From positions 1-64,000 of the forward strand of contig DATAUV010000075.1 of NCBI GenBank assembly GCA_036268075.1: a stretch of 64,000 nucleotides of DNA. Reading direction: 5' to 3'. Origin of the DNA: DATARH01 sp036268075. GTDB taxonomy: Bacteria > Pseudomonadota > Alphaproteobacteria > ATCC43930 > CGMCC-115725. Below are positions 1 through 8,708 of this stretch, one piece after another. The position numbers were made by a program, and so were the translations under genes. The first letter of the stretch is position 1, and each line of letters opens with the position of its first letter. The notes under the pieces are model-generated. The model saw nothing but the letters and a program-made list of their open reading frames with translations, was not told where the DNA came from and did not search any database.

Positions 1-8
1 TACAGGGT

Positions 9-1160
9 GTGCGAGTGATCAAGTTCCGGAGTGTTTTGGATCGCTATGAGGCGAGCGAGTTGAGCCAGATGGAAGCGGCGGAGGTGCTTGGGATCAGTGA
101 ACGGACGTTTCGCCGCTGGTGCCTGCGTTTCGAGGAAGGCGGGGCAGCCGGCTTGATGGACCGTCGGCTTGGCAAGGCGTCCGGCAAGCGGGTTCCGGTG
201 GACCGGGAGGAGGAAGTGGAACAGCTCTACCGCATGCGCTATGGCGGCTTCACGGCGCGGCATTTCCACGAGCACCTGGTTCGGGAGCATGGGTTTTTGT
301 GGGGTTACACCTGGACCAAGACGTTCCTGCAATCAAAGGGCTTGCTGCACCGTGCGCCGCGGCGAGGGGCACACCGGCGCAAGCGGCCGCGACGTCCGCT
401 GCCCGGCATGATGCTGCATCAGGACGGGTCACGGCACGCGTGGGTGGCGGGGGAAGACGTGATGGACCTGATCGTGACGATGGATGATGCGACGAACGAG
501 ATCTACTCGGCGTTTCTGGTGGCCGAGGAGGGCACGGCCTCGACGTTGCGGGCGCTGCTGGAGGTGTTCGGCCGGCATGGCCTGCCGCTGAGCCTTTATA
601 CCGACCGCGGCAGCCACTACTTCCACACGCCGCAGGCGGAGGGGCCGGTCGATCGCAAGCGTCCGACGCAGGTGGGGCGGGCGCTGGCGCAGTTGGGGGT
701 GGAGCATATCGCGGCCTATTCCCCAGAGGCGCGGGGGCGCTCGGAGCGGCTGTTCCAGACCTTGCAGGACCGGTTGGTGAAGGAGCTGGCGCTGGCCGGG
801 ATCGCGACGGTGGAGGCGGCGAACCGGTTCATCCGCGACGTTTATGTGCCGGCACACAACGCGCGGTTCATGGTGAAGGCGGAGCAGGAGGGATCGGCGT
901 TTGTCGCCATTCCGGGCGTCGACCTACGGGAGATCCTCTGCATCCAGGAAGACCGCCAGGTCGATCGGGACAATACGGTGGCGTATCGAAAGCTGAAGTT
1001 GCAGATCCCGCCGTCGCCCTTGCGGGCCCACTTCGTCAAGGCGCGGGTGAAGGTGCGGCAATACCAGGATGGCACTCACGCGATCTTCCACGGGCCTCGC
1101 TGCATCGGGCGATACGATGCCAAAGGGGCTCTCACCGAGGAGGTCAAACAGGCCGCCTGA
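9..1160 (+). CDS. ISNCY family DDE transposase
   Basis: Cuts and rejoins DNA to move its own insertion sequence. An N-terminal helix-turn-helix region (about residues 15-40, with SQMEAAEVLGIS then ERTFRRW) resembles the DNA-binding part of ISNCY and IS481-like transposases. The RNase-H-like core shows Asp139 in HQDGS, Asp199 in YTDRGS and Glu246 in GRSERLF, a plausible DDE triad. A C-terminal beta-rich domain with the DRDNTV motif follows. The GTG at 9 is the first start visible, but the frame is open to the window edge and the true start may lie upstream. The catalytic residues are intact, so the element may be active. Family assignment is from recognition of these motifs, not a search. Confidence 0.85.
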   Translation: MRVIKFRSVLDRYEASELSQMEAAEVLGISERTFRRWCLRFEEGGAAGLMDRRLGKASGKRVPVDREEEVEQLYRMRYGGFTARHFHEHLVREHGFLWGYTWTKTFLQSKGLLHRAPRRGAHRRKRPRRPLPGMMLHQDGSRHAWVAGEDVMDLIVTMDDATNEIYSAFLVAEEGTASTLRALLEVFGRHGLPLSLYTDRGSHYFHTPQAEGPVDRKRPTQVGRALAQLGVEHIAAYSPEARGRSERLFQTLQDRLVKELALAGIATVEAANRFIRDVYVPAHNARFMVKAEQEGSAFVAIPGVDLREILCIQEDRQVDRDNTVAYRKLKLQIPPSPLRAHFVKARVKVRQYQDGTHAIFHGPRCIGRYDAKGALTEEVKQAA

Positions 1161-1180
1161 CCCACCGCCAGAGCGGCCGC

Positions 1181-1214
1181 CGTTTTGTGCCGGGGCATGC
1201 CCCGGCACAAAACG
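1181..1214. repeat. 34-bp perfect palindrome after the transposase gene
   Basis: The sequence reads identically on both strands with no central loop: two 17-nt halves, each beginning CGTTTTGTGCCGGGGCA. It lies 20 bp past the transposase stop. A transcript of either strand could fold into a very stable GC-rich hairpin with flanking T/A runs, so it may act as a terminator insulating the element. It could also belong to the transposase recognition end. Confidence 0.75.
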
Positions 1215-1551
1215 GCAACAAGCGGTCAACTGATGTGCTACATAAACCGGTCAAGTTAATTAGCTATCGACAGGCGGCCGCCGTTAACACCCGACCCGTT
1301 CGCGATCTTCCGCCCCGCGCGCCGAGGTTCGTCTATCCGATTGAATATTGGCTGACAATTTTCAATATTAATTGATTATAAAGCATAATCAACGAAGCAT
1401 AAAATTTTAACTTCGTTTGTCCTTGCTTTGAATCAGTCTTAATCGATATCTCTTCGGCGTCAAGTCTTGAAGAGATCGTCAGATTGAGACCTCCTCAGGA
1501 TTTGCCGACGAGGGCGATCCTCGGGATCGCGGGCGACGCGAGAGGGATACG
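1215..1551. other. AT-rich gap between insertion sequence and biosynthetic-type cluster
   Basis: About 340 bp with no supported gene. Positions 1340-1460 are strongly AT-rich compared with the surrounding DNA, with ATTAATTGATTATAAAGC near 1365. Such a stretch could hold the promoter of the plus-strand cluster that begins at 1552, but no single -35/-10 pair stands out enough to call. Confidence 0.5.
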
Positions 1552-2253
1552 ATGGACGCGATGATGGCGACTTTGGTGCCGGCGAAAGCGGGCAAGGGTT
1601 TTGCTTTCCAGGCGGTGATCGACGAGATCTGCCGGATGCGGTGGGAGGCGCTCGACGCCGCCGAGATCATCCAGGTCGCCAAGGCCTATTACTATTTCTC
1701 GATCCAGTTCCGCGAGAACCTGGAGGTCGCATGCCGGATGCGCCCCGACGACCAGCTTTTGCAGAAGCTCCGCGAGGGCGAGTGCGAAACGGACAATCTG
1801 TCGCCGTACCCCGAAATCTGCGTCGTCGGCGAAAAGCTCAATCACGACGAGTTCATGCGGCGCCTGCTGGAGTTCCAGCCGATCGGCCGCGACCGCACCC
1901 TGACCCGGGTCGGCGAGACCTATCTCGACGAGACCCGGAGCCTCGACGACCTCACCCGCGCGGCCAGCATCGCCAGCTATGAGGATGGCGGGCTCAGCCG
2001 CGTGTTCGACGCGATGCTGCGGGCGCCGGATTGGCGCGGGGCCGGGCCGGCCGCGTTCAAGTTCTTCCTCGAAGAGCACATCCGCTTCGACACCGACGAC
2101 GATGGCGGGCATGGCGCGCTGAGCCGCCACCTGACCGTGGACGACCGCATCCTGCCGCTTTGGGCCTCGTTTCGCGCCCTGCTGCTCGCCGCCGCCCCGG
2201 CACTGTCGCCGACGGCGACCACCCGCGAATTGATGCCCGAGGCGGCCGATTAA
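1552..2253 (+). CDS. Heme-oxygenase-fold (DUF3050-like) probable diiron oxidase
   Basis: A 233-residue soluble protein with no signal peptide. An acidic stretch at residues 75-81, His98, Glu144 and the run EEHIRFDTDDDGGHG (His176, Asp180, His187) match the spaced E-H ... E ... H-D-H metal ligands of heme-oxygenase-like diiron enzymes. The closest resemblance I recognise is DUF3050. Members of the wider fold oxidise fatty acids, amino acids or amines, often in natural-product pathways. The ATG at 1552 follows the purine-rich GAGAGGG. It is the first gene of a plus-strand run ending at 9411 and lies 71 bp upstream of a sulfhydrylase-like gene, which suggests it acts on that pathway's intermediate. 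The substrate is unknown and the diiron role is inference from ligand spacing. Confidence 0.6.
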   Translation: MDAMMATLVPAKAGKGFAFQAVIDEICRMRWEALDAAEIIQVAKAYYYFSIQFRENLEVACRMRPDDQLLQKLREGECETDNLSPYPEICVVGEKLNHDEFMRRLLEFQPIGRDRTLTRVGETYLDETRSLDDLTRAASIASYEDGGLSRVFDAMLRAPDWRGAGPAAFKFFLEEHIRFDTDDDGGHGALSRHLTVDDRILPLWASFRALLLAAAPALSPTATTRELMPEAAD

Positions 2254-2324
2254 GCACACCGCTCAATCCAAATTTAATCCGCGCGGCGGAGGATAGCCGC
2301 ACGCGGATACGGAAGGGGCGTCAG

Positions 2325-3623
2325 GTGCACAACGAAACGATCGCGATTCACGGCGGCTTCGACGCCGATCCCACGACCAAGGCGGTCGCCGTGCCGATCT
2401 ATCAGACTGCCGCCTACGCCTTCGACAGCGCCGAGCACGGCGCCGCCCTGTTCAATCTCGAAGCCCAGGGCTACCGCTACACGCGGATCAGCAACCCGAC
2501 CACCGACGTGCTCGATCGCCGCGTCGCAATGCTCGAAGGCGGGGCTGCGGCGATGAGCGTCAGCTCGGGCCAGGCGGCGCTGCATTACGCGCTGATCAAC
2601 CTGACGCAGATGGGCAAGAACCTCGTCACCGTGCCCCAGCTTTACGGCACCACGCACACGCTGTTCGGTCATCTGTTTCCGAGCATCGGCGTCGAGGTGC
2701 GCTTTGCCAAATCGGATTCGCCGGCCGACATCGCGGCCCAGATCGACGCCAATACCTGCGGCGTCTTTTGCGAAAGCGTCGGCAACCCGGCGGGCAACAT
2801 CTGCGACATCGAGGCGATCGCGACGGTCGCGCACGAGCACGGCGTGCCGCTCGTCGTCGACAACACGGTGCCGACGCCGATCCTGTTGCGGCCGATCGAT
2901 TACGGCGCCGATATCGTCGTGCATTCGCTGACCAAGTTCATGGGCGGGCACGGCACGACGCTCGGCGGCTCGATCGTCGACAGCGGCAAGTTTCCGTGGA
3001 CGCGCCACGCCGACCGCTTTCCGATGTTCAGCCGGCCCGACCAATCCTATCACGGCCTCGTCTACACCGACCATTTCGGCCCGGCCGCCTATCTCGCGCG
3101 CTGCCGCAGCGTGTACCAGCGCACCACCGGTTCGGTGCTGGCGCCGATGAGCGCGTTCCTGCTGCTTCAGGGCATCGAGACGCTGGCGCTCAGGATCGAG
3201 CGGCACGTCGAGAATGCCCGGCGTGTCGCCGAGTTCCTGCGCGGCGACCGGCGGGTCGAGTGGGTCAATTACGCCGGCTTCCCCGACAGCCCCTATCACG
3301 CGCTCGCGCAGAAATACCTCGGCGGCCGCGCCTGCTCGCTGCTCACCTTCGGCACCGCCGGCGGGTACGAGGGCAGCACCCGGTTCTACGATGCGCTCAA
3401 GCTCGTCAAGCGCCTCGTAAATCTCGGCGACGCCAAGTCGCTCGCCTGCCATCCGGCCTCGACGACGCATCGCCAGATGCCGGCCGCCGAGCAGCGCAAG
3501 GCCGGCGTCACCCCGGAGACGGTGCGGATGAGCGTCGGCATCGAGCATATCGACGACATCGTCGCCGACCTCGACCAGGCCCTCGACCACGCGGTCGGCG
3601 GCGCGCTGATGGCGGCCGAGTAG
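2325..3623 (+). CDS. O-acylhomoserine sulfhydrylase-like PLP enzyme (MetY family)
   Basis: Member of the Cys/Met-metabolism PLP family. MetY-type enzymes replace the acyl group of O-acetyl- or O-succinylhomoserine with sulfide or another nucleophile. The PLP-binding lysine lies in VVHSLTKFMGGHGTTLGG, the substrate loop in YRYTRISNPTTDVLDRR, and the phosphate-binding region in SSGQAALHYAL. At 432 residues it has the usual length of the aminocarboxypropyltransferase branch. The GTG at 2325 is preferred because GGAAGGGG sits at the right distance and the family N-terminus (HNETIAIHGGF) begins there. The longer frame back to 2031 overlaps the preceding gene. It pairs with a MetA-like acyltransferase 19 bp downstream, so it could serve methionine synthesis or a dedicated product. 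Confidence 0.85.
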   Translation: MHNETIAIHGGFDADPTTKAVAVPIYQTAAYAFDSAEHGAALFNLEAQGYRYTRISNPTTDVLDRRVAMLEGGAAAMSVSSGQAALHYALINLTQMGKNLVTVPQLYGTTHTLFGHLFPSIGVEVRFAKSDSPADIAAQIDANTCGVFCESVGNPAGNICDIEAIATVAHEHGVPLVVDNTVPTPILLRPIDYGADIVVHSLTKFMGGHGTTLGGSIVDSGKFPWTRHADRFPMFSRPDQSYHGLVYTDHFGPAAYLARCRSVYQRTTGSVLAPMSAFLLLQGIETLALRIERHVENARRVAEFLRGDRRVEWVNYAGFPDSPYHALAQKYLGGRACSLLTFGTAGGYEGSTRFYDALKLVKRLVNLGDAKSLACHPASTTHRQMPAAEQRKAGVTPETVRMSVGIEHIDDIVADLDQALDHAVGGALMAAE

Positions 3624-3642
3624 CGGCGCACCGGAGCCCGCG

Positions 3643-4647
3643 ATGCCGCCCCCGACCCGGCCCCGGACACCGCGCGTCCATCGCGGGCCGATCACGATCG
3701 GGCTCGTCAACAACATGCCGGACGCGGCGTTGAAAAGTACCGAGCGGCAGTTCCGCGAGCTGGTCGCCGGCGCGGCCGGCGGGCGCGCGGTCAGGGTGCG
3801 GACGTTCTCGTTTCCCGGCCTGCCCCGCTCGGATCGCGGCCGCGAGTACATCCGCGGGAACCATGAGGATATCGAGGCGCTGTGGGACCTCGACCTCGAC
3901 GGGCTGATCGTGACCGGCGCCGAGCCGCGCGCCGCCCGGCTCGAGGACGAACCCTACTGGCCCGATATGACCCGTCTGGTCGACTGGGCCGTCGCGCATA
4001 CAACCGCGAGCCTCTGGTCTTGTCTCGCCAGCCATGCCGCAACGCATTACCTCGACGGGCTCGAACGGCGCCCGCGCGCGGCCAAGCTGTCCGGCGTGTT
4101 CGGTTGCGCGCGCGTTGCCGACCACCCGATCGTCGCCGGCGGTGCAATGCGCTGGCCGACGCCGCACTCCCGGTACAACGAATTGCCGGAGGAGGAGCTG
4201 GTCGCCCACGGCTACCAGATACTGTCGAGCTCGCCGACGGCCGGGGCCGATATTTTCATCAAGCGCGAGAAGAGCCTGTTCGTCTTCCTGCAAGGCCATC
4301 CCGAATACGACGCGACCTCGCTGCTGCTCGAATACCGCCGCGACGTGGGCCGGTATCTGGCGGGTGAGCGCGACACCTACCCGGACATGCCGAGCGGATA
4401 TTTCGATGCCGGGACGACCGAGGCGATGCTCGACTTTCGTGAGCTGGGGCTGCGCCGGCGCGATGCCGAGCTGATGCCGAGCTTCCAGATGCTGTTGGCG
4501 CAGCAGGCGGTGACGAACCCGTGGCATTCGGCGGCGCTGCGCCTGTTCGGCAACTGGATCGGCCATCTCGCCGAGCACCGGTCGCGGGCGCCGGGCTGGG
4601 CGACGCGGGATCGCCCCGCAGAGGGAAGGGCATACGTTTATGGCTGA
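3643..4647 (+). CDS. MetA-like homoserine O-acyltransferase homologue
   Basis: Class-I-amidotransferase-fold acyltransferase of the homoserine O-succinyl/acetyltransferase (MetA) family. Cys127 in LWSCLASHAA is the expected acyl-carrying nucleophile, with His219 and Glu221 in FLQGHPEYD completing the catalytic set. In characterised MetA proteins a Gly or Glu five residues after the conserved TGA sets succinyl versus acetyl use. Here the motif is VTGAEPRAARL, placing Arg96 at or next to that position, so the acyl donor may be unusual. It lies 19 bp after the sulfhydrylase gene and overlaps the decarboxylase gene by 8 bp, implying one transcript. It may supply activated homoserine (or another amino alcohol) to the MetY-like enzyme. 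Confidence 0.8.
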   Translation: MPPPTRPRTPRVHRGPITIGLVNNMPDAALKSTERQFRELVAGAAGGRAVRVRTFSFPGLPRSDRGREYIRGNHEDIEALWDLDLDGLIVTGAEPRAARLEDEPYWPDMTRLVDWAVAHTTASLWSCLASHAATHYLDGLERRPRAAKLSGVFGCARVADHPIVAGGAMRWPTPHSRYNELPEEELVAHGYQILSSSPTAGADIFIKREKSLFVFLQGHPEYDATSLLLEYRRDVGRYLAGERDTYPDMPSGYFDAGTTEAMLDFRELGLRRRDAELMPSFQMLLAQQAVTNPWHSAALRLFGNWIGHLAEHRSRAPGWATRDRPAEGRAYVYG

Positions 4648-6085
4648 CGGCGATCGCCTGTCCGGGGCCGCGCCCGCGATTCTGGCGCGGCACCCGGCGC
4701 TGTTCCCGCCGCGTGCCGCGCGCGAAACCTGGGATGATCGGGTGACGCAGGCGCTCCTCGCCGCGGAGAAGCGCGTCGCGAATGGCGCGGTGGCGCCGAC
4801 CCTCGACCTCGACGCCTTCCGGCGCGATCTCACCGGGTTCGATTTCGCCGGCGAAACGCCGCCCGAATTGCTGCTCGACTGGGTCGTCGCGCAGATGGAG
4901 CGCGGCGTCACCCACATGACGCATCCGCGCTATTTCGGTTTGTTCAACCCGGCGCCGAGTTATCCGGCGCAAGTCGCGGACCGGATTGCCGCCGCGTTCA
5001 ACCCGCAGCTCGCGACTGCCACCACCTCCCCGGCCGCGGTCGAGATCGAGGCGCACGTGATCCGCGCGGTCGCCCGTCGGGCCGGATTGCCGGAAGGCTC
5101 GGCCGGGCATTTCACCACCGGCGGCGCCGAGGCCAACGCCACCGCGCTGATCTGCGCGCTGACCCGCGCCCATCGGGATTTCGCGGCCAAGGGCGCGCGC
5201 GCCTTTCCGGGCGACCCGGTCTTCTACGTGTCGCGCGAGAGTCACCTCGCCTGGTTCAAGATCGCCCATCAATGCGGCATCGGACGCGACGCCGCGCGGC
5301 TGGTCGCGACAGACGGCACGGGGCGAATGGATGCATATGCCCTGATCGAGGCGATCGCGACCGACCGGGCGGCCGGTCGCATTCCGGTGATGGTCGCGGC
5401 GACCGCCGGGACGACGAATGCCGGAATGGTCGACCCGCTCTCGACCTGCGCGGCAACCGCGCGCGCGAACGGCATGTGGTTCCACGTCGACGCCGCCTGG
5501 GGCGGGGCGGCGATGGCGTCCGATACGATGCGCGGCGTCTTGGCCGGGATCGAGGCGGCCGACTCGGTGACGATCGACGCGCATAAATGGTTCGCGACGA
5601 CAATGGGTTGCGGGATGTTCCTCACCCCTCATCCCGATGCGCTCGCGGCGGCGTTTCAGGTCACGACCGGCTACATGCCGCCGAACACCGGCGGGGTCGA
5701 CCCCTACGCCAACTCGGCGCAGTGGTCGCGGCGATTTCTTGGATTGCGCCTGTTCATGTCGCTGGCCGCGGCGGGATGGGCCGGGTATGCGCGGCACGTC
5801 GAGAAGGCGGCCGCGCTCACCGCCATGATCGAGGCAGGGCTGGCGGCGCGGGGCTGGTCGATCGCCAACAATTCGTCCTTGGCCGTCGTATGCACCGAGC
5901 CGCCGCGGGGATCAGCGGATATGCGCACGATCGTCGGCCGGGTTCTCGCCTCGGGCCGTGCCTGGGTGTCGGTGGCGCAATTCGAGGGGCGGCCGGTGAT
6001 CCGCGCCTGCGTCACGCACGGCGAGACGACCCCGGAAGATGTCGCCGTTCTGGTCGAGGCGCTCGACGCGGCGCGGCTCGATTGA
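4640..6085 (+). CDS. PLP-dependent group II amino acid decarboxylase
   Basis: Related to aromatic-L-amino-acid and diaminobutyrate/glutamate decarboxylases. The Schiff-base lysine is in TIDAHKWFATTMGCG, the cofactor Asp/His region in MWFHVDAAWGGAA, and the phosphate-binding segment in GHFTTGGAEANATAL. Length (481) is normal for the family. The ATG at 4640 follows GAGGGAAGGG and overlaps the previous stop by 8 bp, so translation is coupled. The substrate cannot be read from the sequence. Placed between a MetA-like acyltransferase and carrier-protein genes, it may make an amine building block for the same product. Confidence 0.85.
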   Translation: MADGDRLSGAAPAILARHPALFPPRAARETWDDRVTQALLAAEKRVANGAVAPTLDLDAFRRDLTGFDFAGETPPELLLDWVVAQMERGVTHMTHPRYFGLFNPAPSYPAQVADRIAAAFNPQLATATTSPAAVEIEAHVIRAVARRAGLPEGSAGHFTTGGAEANATALICALTRAHRDFAAKGARAFPGDPVFYVSRESHLAWFKIAHQCGIGRDAARLVATDGTGRMDAYALIEAIATDRAAGRIPVMVAATAGTTNAGMVDPLSTCAATARANGMWFHVDAAWGGAAMASDTMRGVLAGIEAADSVTIDAHKWFATTMGCGMFLTPHPDALAAAFQVTTGYMPPNTGGVDPYANSAQWSRRFLGLRLFMSLAAAGWAGYARHVEKAAALTAMIEAGLAARGWSIANNSSLAVVCTEPPRGSADMRTIVGRVLASGRAWVSVAQFEGRPVIRACVTHGETTPEDVAVLVEALDAARLD

Positions 6086-6167
6086 CGCAAAGTTAAGACG
6101 TTCCAGCCCAAGATTTAACTCAAGTTTCCGCCCCGGTGCGACCGCCCGGACCGAGGGCCACGGAGGT

Positions 6168-7127
6168 ATGGTGGATCTTAATATCGCAGGAGCCGCATCG
6201 GCGCCCGCCGACGCTCATCTCGCGCAGGAGGCCGCGGCCCGCCTGTTCCGCAGCGTGCGCGCGGGGCGGAAGTGGCTCTTGAGCCGCGCGGCGACCGCCG
6301 CCGCCAAGCCGAACTCGGCTTGCGCCGAGATGAAACCGGGCAACGATTCGCCGCCGATGTTCCTGATCCCGGGCGCGCCGGGCAGCATTCTCCAGCTCGG
6401 CCCGATCGCCGCCGCGATGACCGGTCCGATGCCGGTCTATGCGGTCCGCCCGCGCGGGCTCGAAGAGGGGGAAACCCCCTGCGAGACGATCCGCGAAATG
6501 GCGGGATACGCGATCGCCCAGATCAAGAAGCTGCGGCCGCGCGGCCCCTATCCGCTCGTCGGCTATTCGGCGGGCGGGCTGGTGGCGCTGGAGATGGCGC
6601 AGCAACTCGCCGCGTCCGGCGACGAGGTGCCCCTGTTGGTGCTGCTCGACACCTATCCGAGCCGGGCGGTCTGGCCGCTCGCCTGCCACGCCGAAATCCT
6701 CGGCCGTCAGGTTTTCCGCGCGCTGTGGGCGCTGCGGCGGTTCGGGCCGGTGTCGCTCGTCCGCGAAGTCGCGCGCCGCATCCGCAGCCTCGCCGGCTAT
6801 CTTTCGGCGAGCGGGGTTAGCGTGTTGCCGCCGCCGCCCCTGGTTGCCGAGGGGGTCAGCGCGGCGTCGCGGCGGGTGCATCTCGCGTCCTACAATGCCG
6901 GCGAGGCTTATCGCCCGTCGCCCTATGCCGGGAAGGTTCTGTTCGTGCAGCCGCGAGAGGTGCCGAACCTCGAACCGCGCACGCCCTCGCTGGTCTGGCG
7001 CAAATTTCTCCGCGATCTCGAAATCCGCCGCGTGCCCGGCTCGCATCTCGGCATGGTCGATGACGGCGCCGCCGCGATCGGCGAGTGCCTTTCCCAATTC
7101 ACCGCCTTCGGGGGATCCAAATCATGA
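6168..7127 (+). CDS. Alpha/beta-hydrolase thioesterase (NRPS/PKS type II-like)
   Basis: Thioesterase-domain protein of the kind that releases or edits acyl groups on carrier proteins. The oxyanion segment FLIPGAPGSILQLGP, nucleophile Ser134 in VGYSAGGLVALEMA, an aspartate in LLDTYPS and a C-terminal histidine in PGSHLGMVDD form a complete triad. About 60 residues precede the hydrolase core with no recognisable domain. The ATG at 6168 is chosen because CGGAGG directly precedes it; the frame opens earlier at 6039 but would overlap the decarboxylase. Its stop overlaps the carrier-protein start as ATGA, tying the two together. It most likely hydrolyses the thioester on that carrier. Confidence 0.82.
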   Translation: MVDLNIAGAASAPADAHLAQEAAARLFRSVRAGRKWLLSRAATAAAKPNSACAEMKPGNDSPPMFLIPGAPGSILQLGPIAAAMTGPMPVYAVRPRGLEEGETPCETIREMAGYAIAQIKKLRPRGPYPLVGYSAGGLVALEMAQQLAASGDEVPLLVLLDTYPSRAVWPLACHAEILGRQVFRALWALRRFGPVSLVREVARRIRSLAGYLSASGVSVLPPPPLVAEGVSAASRRVHLASYNAGEAYRPSPYAGKVLFVQPREVPNLEPRTPSLVWRKFLRDLEIRRVPGSHLGMVDDGAAAIGECLSQFTAFGGSKS

Positions 7128-7369
7128 GCATCAAGGCCGACATCCTCGACGAGTTCGAGCAGGTCGCGCGCGAGCAGGGCAAAAAGCTGACGCCGCTCGG
7201 CGACGACACGATGCTGCTCGAATCCGGGCTCGATTCGCTGTGCTTCGCGGTCGTCGTCGCGCGGCTGGAGGACCGGCTCGGCGTCGACCCGTTCCAGACC
7301 GCGGAAGACGACCATTTCCCGGTGACGATCGGCGATTTCGTAAAGCTCTATGAACACGCCGCCGTGTGA
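7124..7369 (+). CDS. Stand-alone acyl/peptidyl carrier protein
   Basis: An 81-residue acidic four-helix carrier. The motif LLESGLDSLCF carries Ser38, the expected phosphopantetheine attachment site. The ATG at 7124 overlaps the thioesterase stop by 4 bp, and the gene's end overlaps the ligase start by 20 bp. It is too divergent and too closely linked to tailoring enzymes to be the housekeeping fatty-acid AcpP. Together with the ligase at 7350 it forms a self-contained loading unit: the ligase adenylates an acid and passes it to Ser38, and the ketoreductase and thioesterase act on the tethered intermediate. That scheme is inference from gene order. Confidence 0.85.
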   Translation: MSIKADILDEFEQVAREQGKKLTPLGDDTMLLESGLDSLCFAVVVARLEDRLGVDPFQTAEDDHFPVTIGDFVKLYEHAAV

Positions 7370-8708
7370 TGGATCGCTGTGGTCGCTGACCGCCCAAGGC
7401 GGCGATCTCGCCCGGCGTCACCTGCATGGGCTCGACGCTTCCGTCGCGCTCGACGAGCTGGCGGGCGGGTCGAGCCTCGATAGGCCGGTCGGCGACCTCG
7501 CCGGCAAATCGGTCCTGATCGCGACCACGGATCAACTCACCGCCGCGTTGGCGGCCATCGAGCTCGACGGCATCGCGCGGCGGGTCGTGCTGTGTCCGCC
7601 CGACCTGTCGCCGGACCACCTCCCGCATGTCCGGACCACCGCCGGGATCGACGCGGTCGTGTCCGACGGGCGGATGCCGAGCGATGTCGTCTGCTCGGCG
7701 ACGATCATGCCCGGCAGCCCTGTGCGGCTGCCGCGCCGCGAGACCGAATGGGTGCTATTGACCTCGGGCACGACCGGGGCGCCGAAGCTGGTGGTGCATA
7801 CCCTCTCGAGCCTCGTCGGCGCGATCAAGCCGAACAGCTTCACCGCGGCGGCCGGGTCGGTATGGAGCACGTTCTACGACATCCGCCGTTATGGCGGGCT
7901 GCAAGTGTTCCTGCGCGCGGCGCTCGGCGGCGGGTCGCTGGTGTTGTCGAGCGCGAAGGAGCCGGTGGCCGATTTCCTCGCGCGGGTCGGCCGTCACGGG
8001 GTTTCGCATATCTCGGGCACGCCGTCGCATTGGCGGCGCGCGCTGATGAGCCCGGCGGCCGGGCTGATGGCGCCGAAATACGTGCGGCTGTCGGGCGAGA
8101 TCGCCGATCAGGCAATCCTCGACGATCTGCGCGCGTTCTACCGCGACGCCAGCGTCGCCCACGCCTTCGCCTCGACCGAGGCCGGGGTCGGGTTCACGGT
8201 CGATGACGGGATGGCCGGGTTCCCGGCGAGCCTCGTCGGCCAAGGCGCCGAGGTCGAGATGAAGATCGCGGACGGCTCGCTGCGCATCCGCTCCTCGCGC
8301 ACCGCGTCGCGCTATCTCGGCGATGTCGGCCCGCTGCGCGACGCGGACGGGTTTGTCGACAATGGCGACGAACTCGAATTGCGGGATGGCCGCTATTATT
8401 TCGTCGGGCGGCGCGGCGGCATCATCAATGTCGGCGGGCTGAAGGTGCATCCGGAAGAGGTCGAGGCGGTGATCAACCGCCACCCGGCCGTGCGGATGTC
8501 GCTCGTCAAGGCGCGCAAGAACCCGTTCACCGGCGCGGTCGTCGTCGCCGAGGTGGTGGCGCGGCAGGAGCCGAGCGACGCGCTGCAAGGCGAGATCATC
8601 GCCGCCTGCCGCGGCACGCTGGCGCCGCACAAGGTGCCGGCGGCGATCCGGTTCGTGCCGGTGCTGACGGTCGGCGGCCCGGGAAAGCTGGCTCGTGCCG
8701 CCCAATAA
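7350..8708 (+). CDS. AMP-forming acyl/aryl acid ligase
   Basis: ANL-superfamily adenylating enzyme of 452 residues, on the short side and similar in build to benzoate-CoA-ligase-like or carrier-loading enzymes. The phosphate-binding loop is LLTSGTTGAPKLVVH, the adenine-binding region HAFASTEAGVGF, the hinge motif VDNGDELELRDG followed by FVGRRGGIINVGG, and the C-terminal catalytic lysine is in GGPGKLARAA at the last residues. Its start lies inside the end of the carrier-protein gene (20-bp overlap). It probably activates the starter acid and loads it onto the carrier protein. The acid is unknown. Confidence 0.83.
   Translation: MNTPPCDGSLWSLTAQGGDLARRHLHGLDASVALDELAGGSSLDRPVGDLAGKSVLIATTDQLTAALAAIELDGIARRVVLCPPDLSPDHLPHVRTTAGIDAVVSDGRMPSDVVCSATIMPGSPVRLPRRETEWVLLTSGTTGAPKLVVHTLSSLVGAIKPNSFTAAAGSVWSTFYDIRRYGGLQVFLRAALGGGSLVLSSAKEPVADFLARVGRHGVSHISGTPSHWRRALMSPAAGLMAPKYVRLSGEIADQAILDDLRAFYRDASVAHAFASTEAGVGFTVDDGMAGFPASLVGQGAEVEMKIADGSLRIRSSRTASRYLGDVGPLRDADGFVDNGDELELRDGRYYFVGRRGGIINVGGLKVHPEEVEAVINRHPAVRMSLVKARKNPFTGAVVVAEVVARQEPSDALQGEIIAACRGTLAPHKVPAAIRFVPVLTVGGPGKLARAAQ

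Larger units (their letters stand above)
1..1256 (+). mobile_element. 3' portion of an ISNCY-type insertion sequence
   Basis: The window opens inside or at the very edge of an insertion sequence carrying a DDE transposase (9-1160). Downstream lie a 34-bp perfect palindrome (1181-1214) and a short stretch with the direct repeat CGGTCAA near 1223 and 1248, followed by an abrupt drop in GC content. The right boundary is inferred from that composition change and from the end of recognisable repeat structure, so it is approximate. The left inverted repeat is outside the window and no target-site duplication can be checked. Confidence 0.5.
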
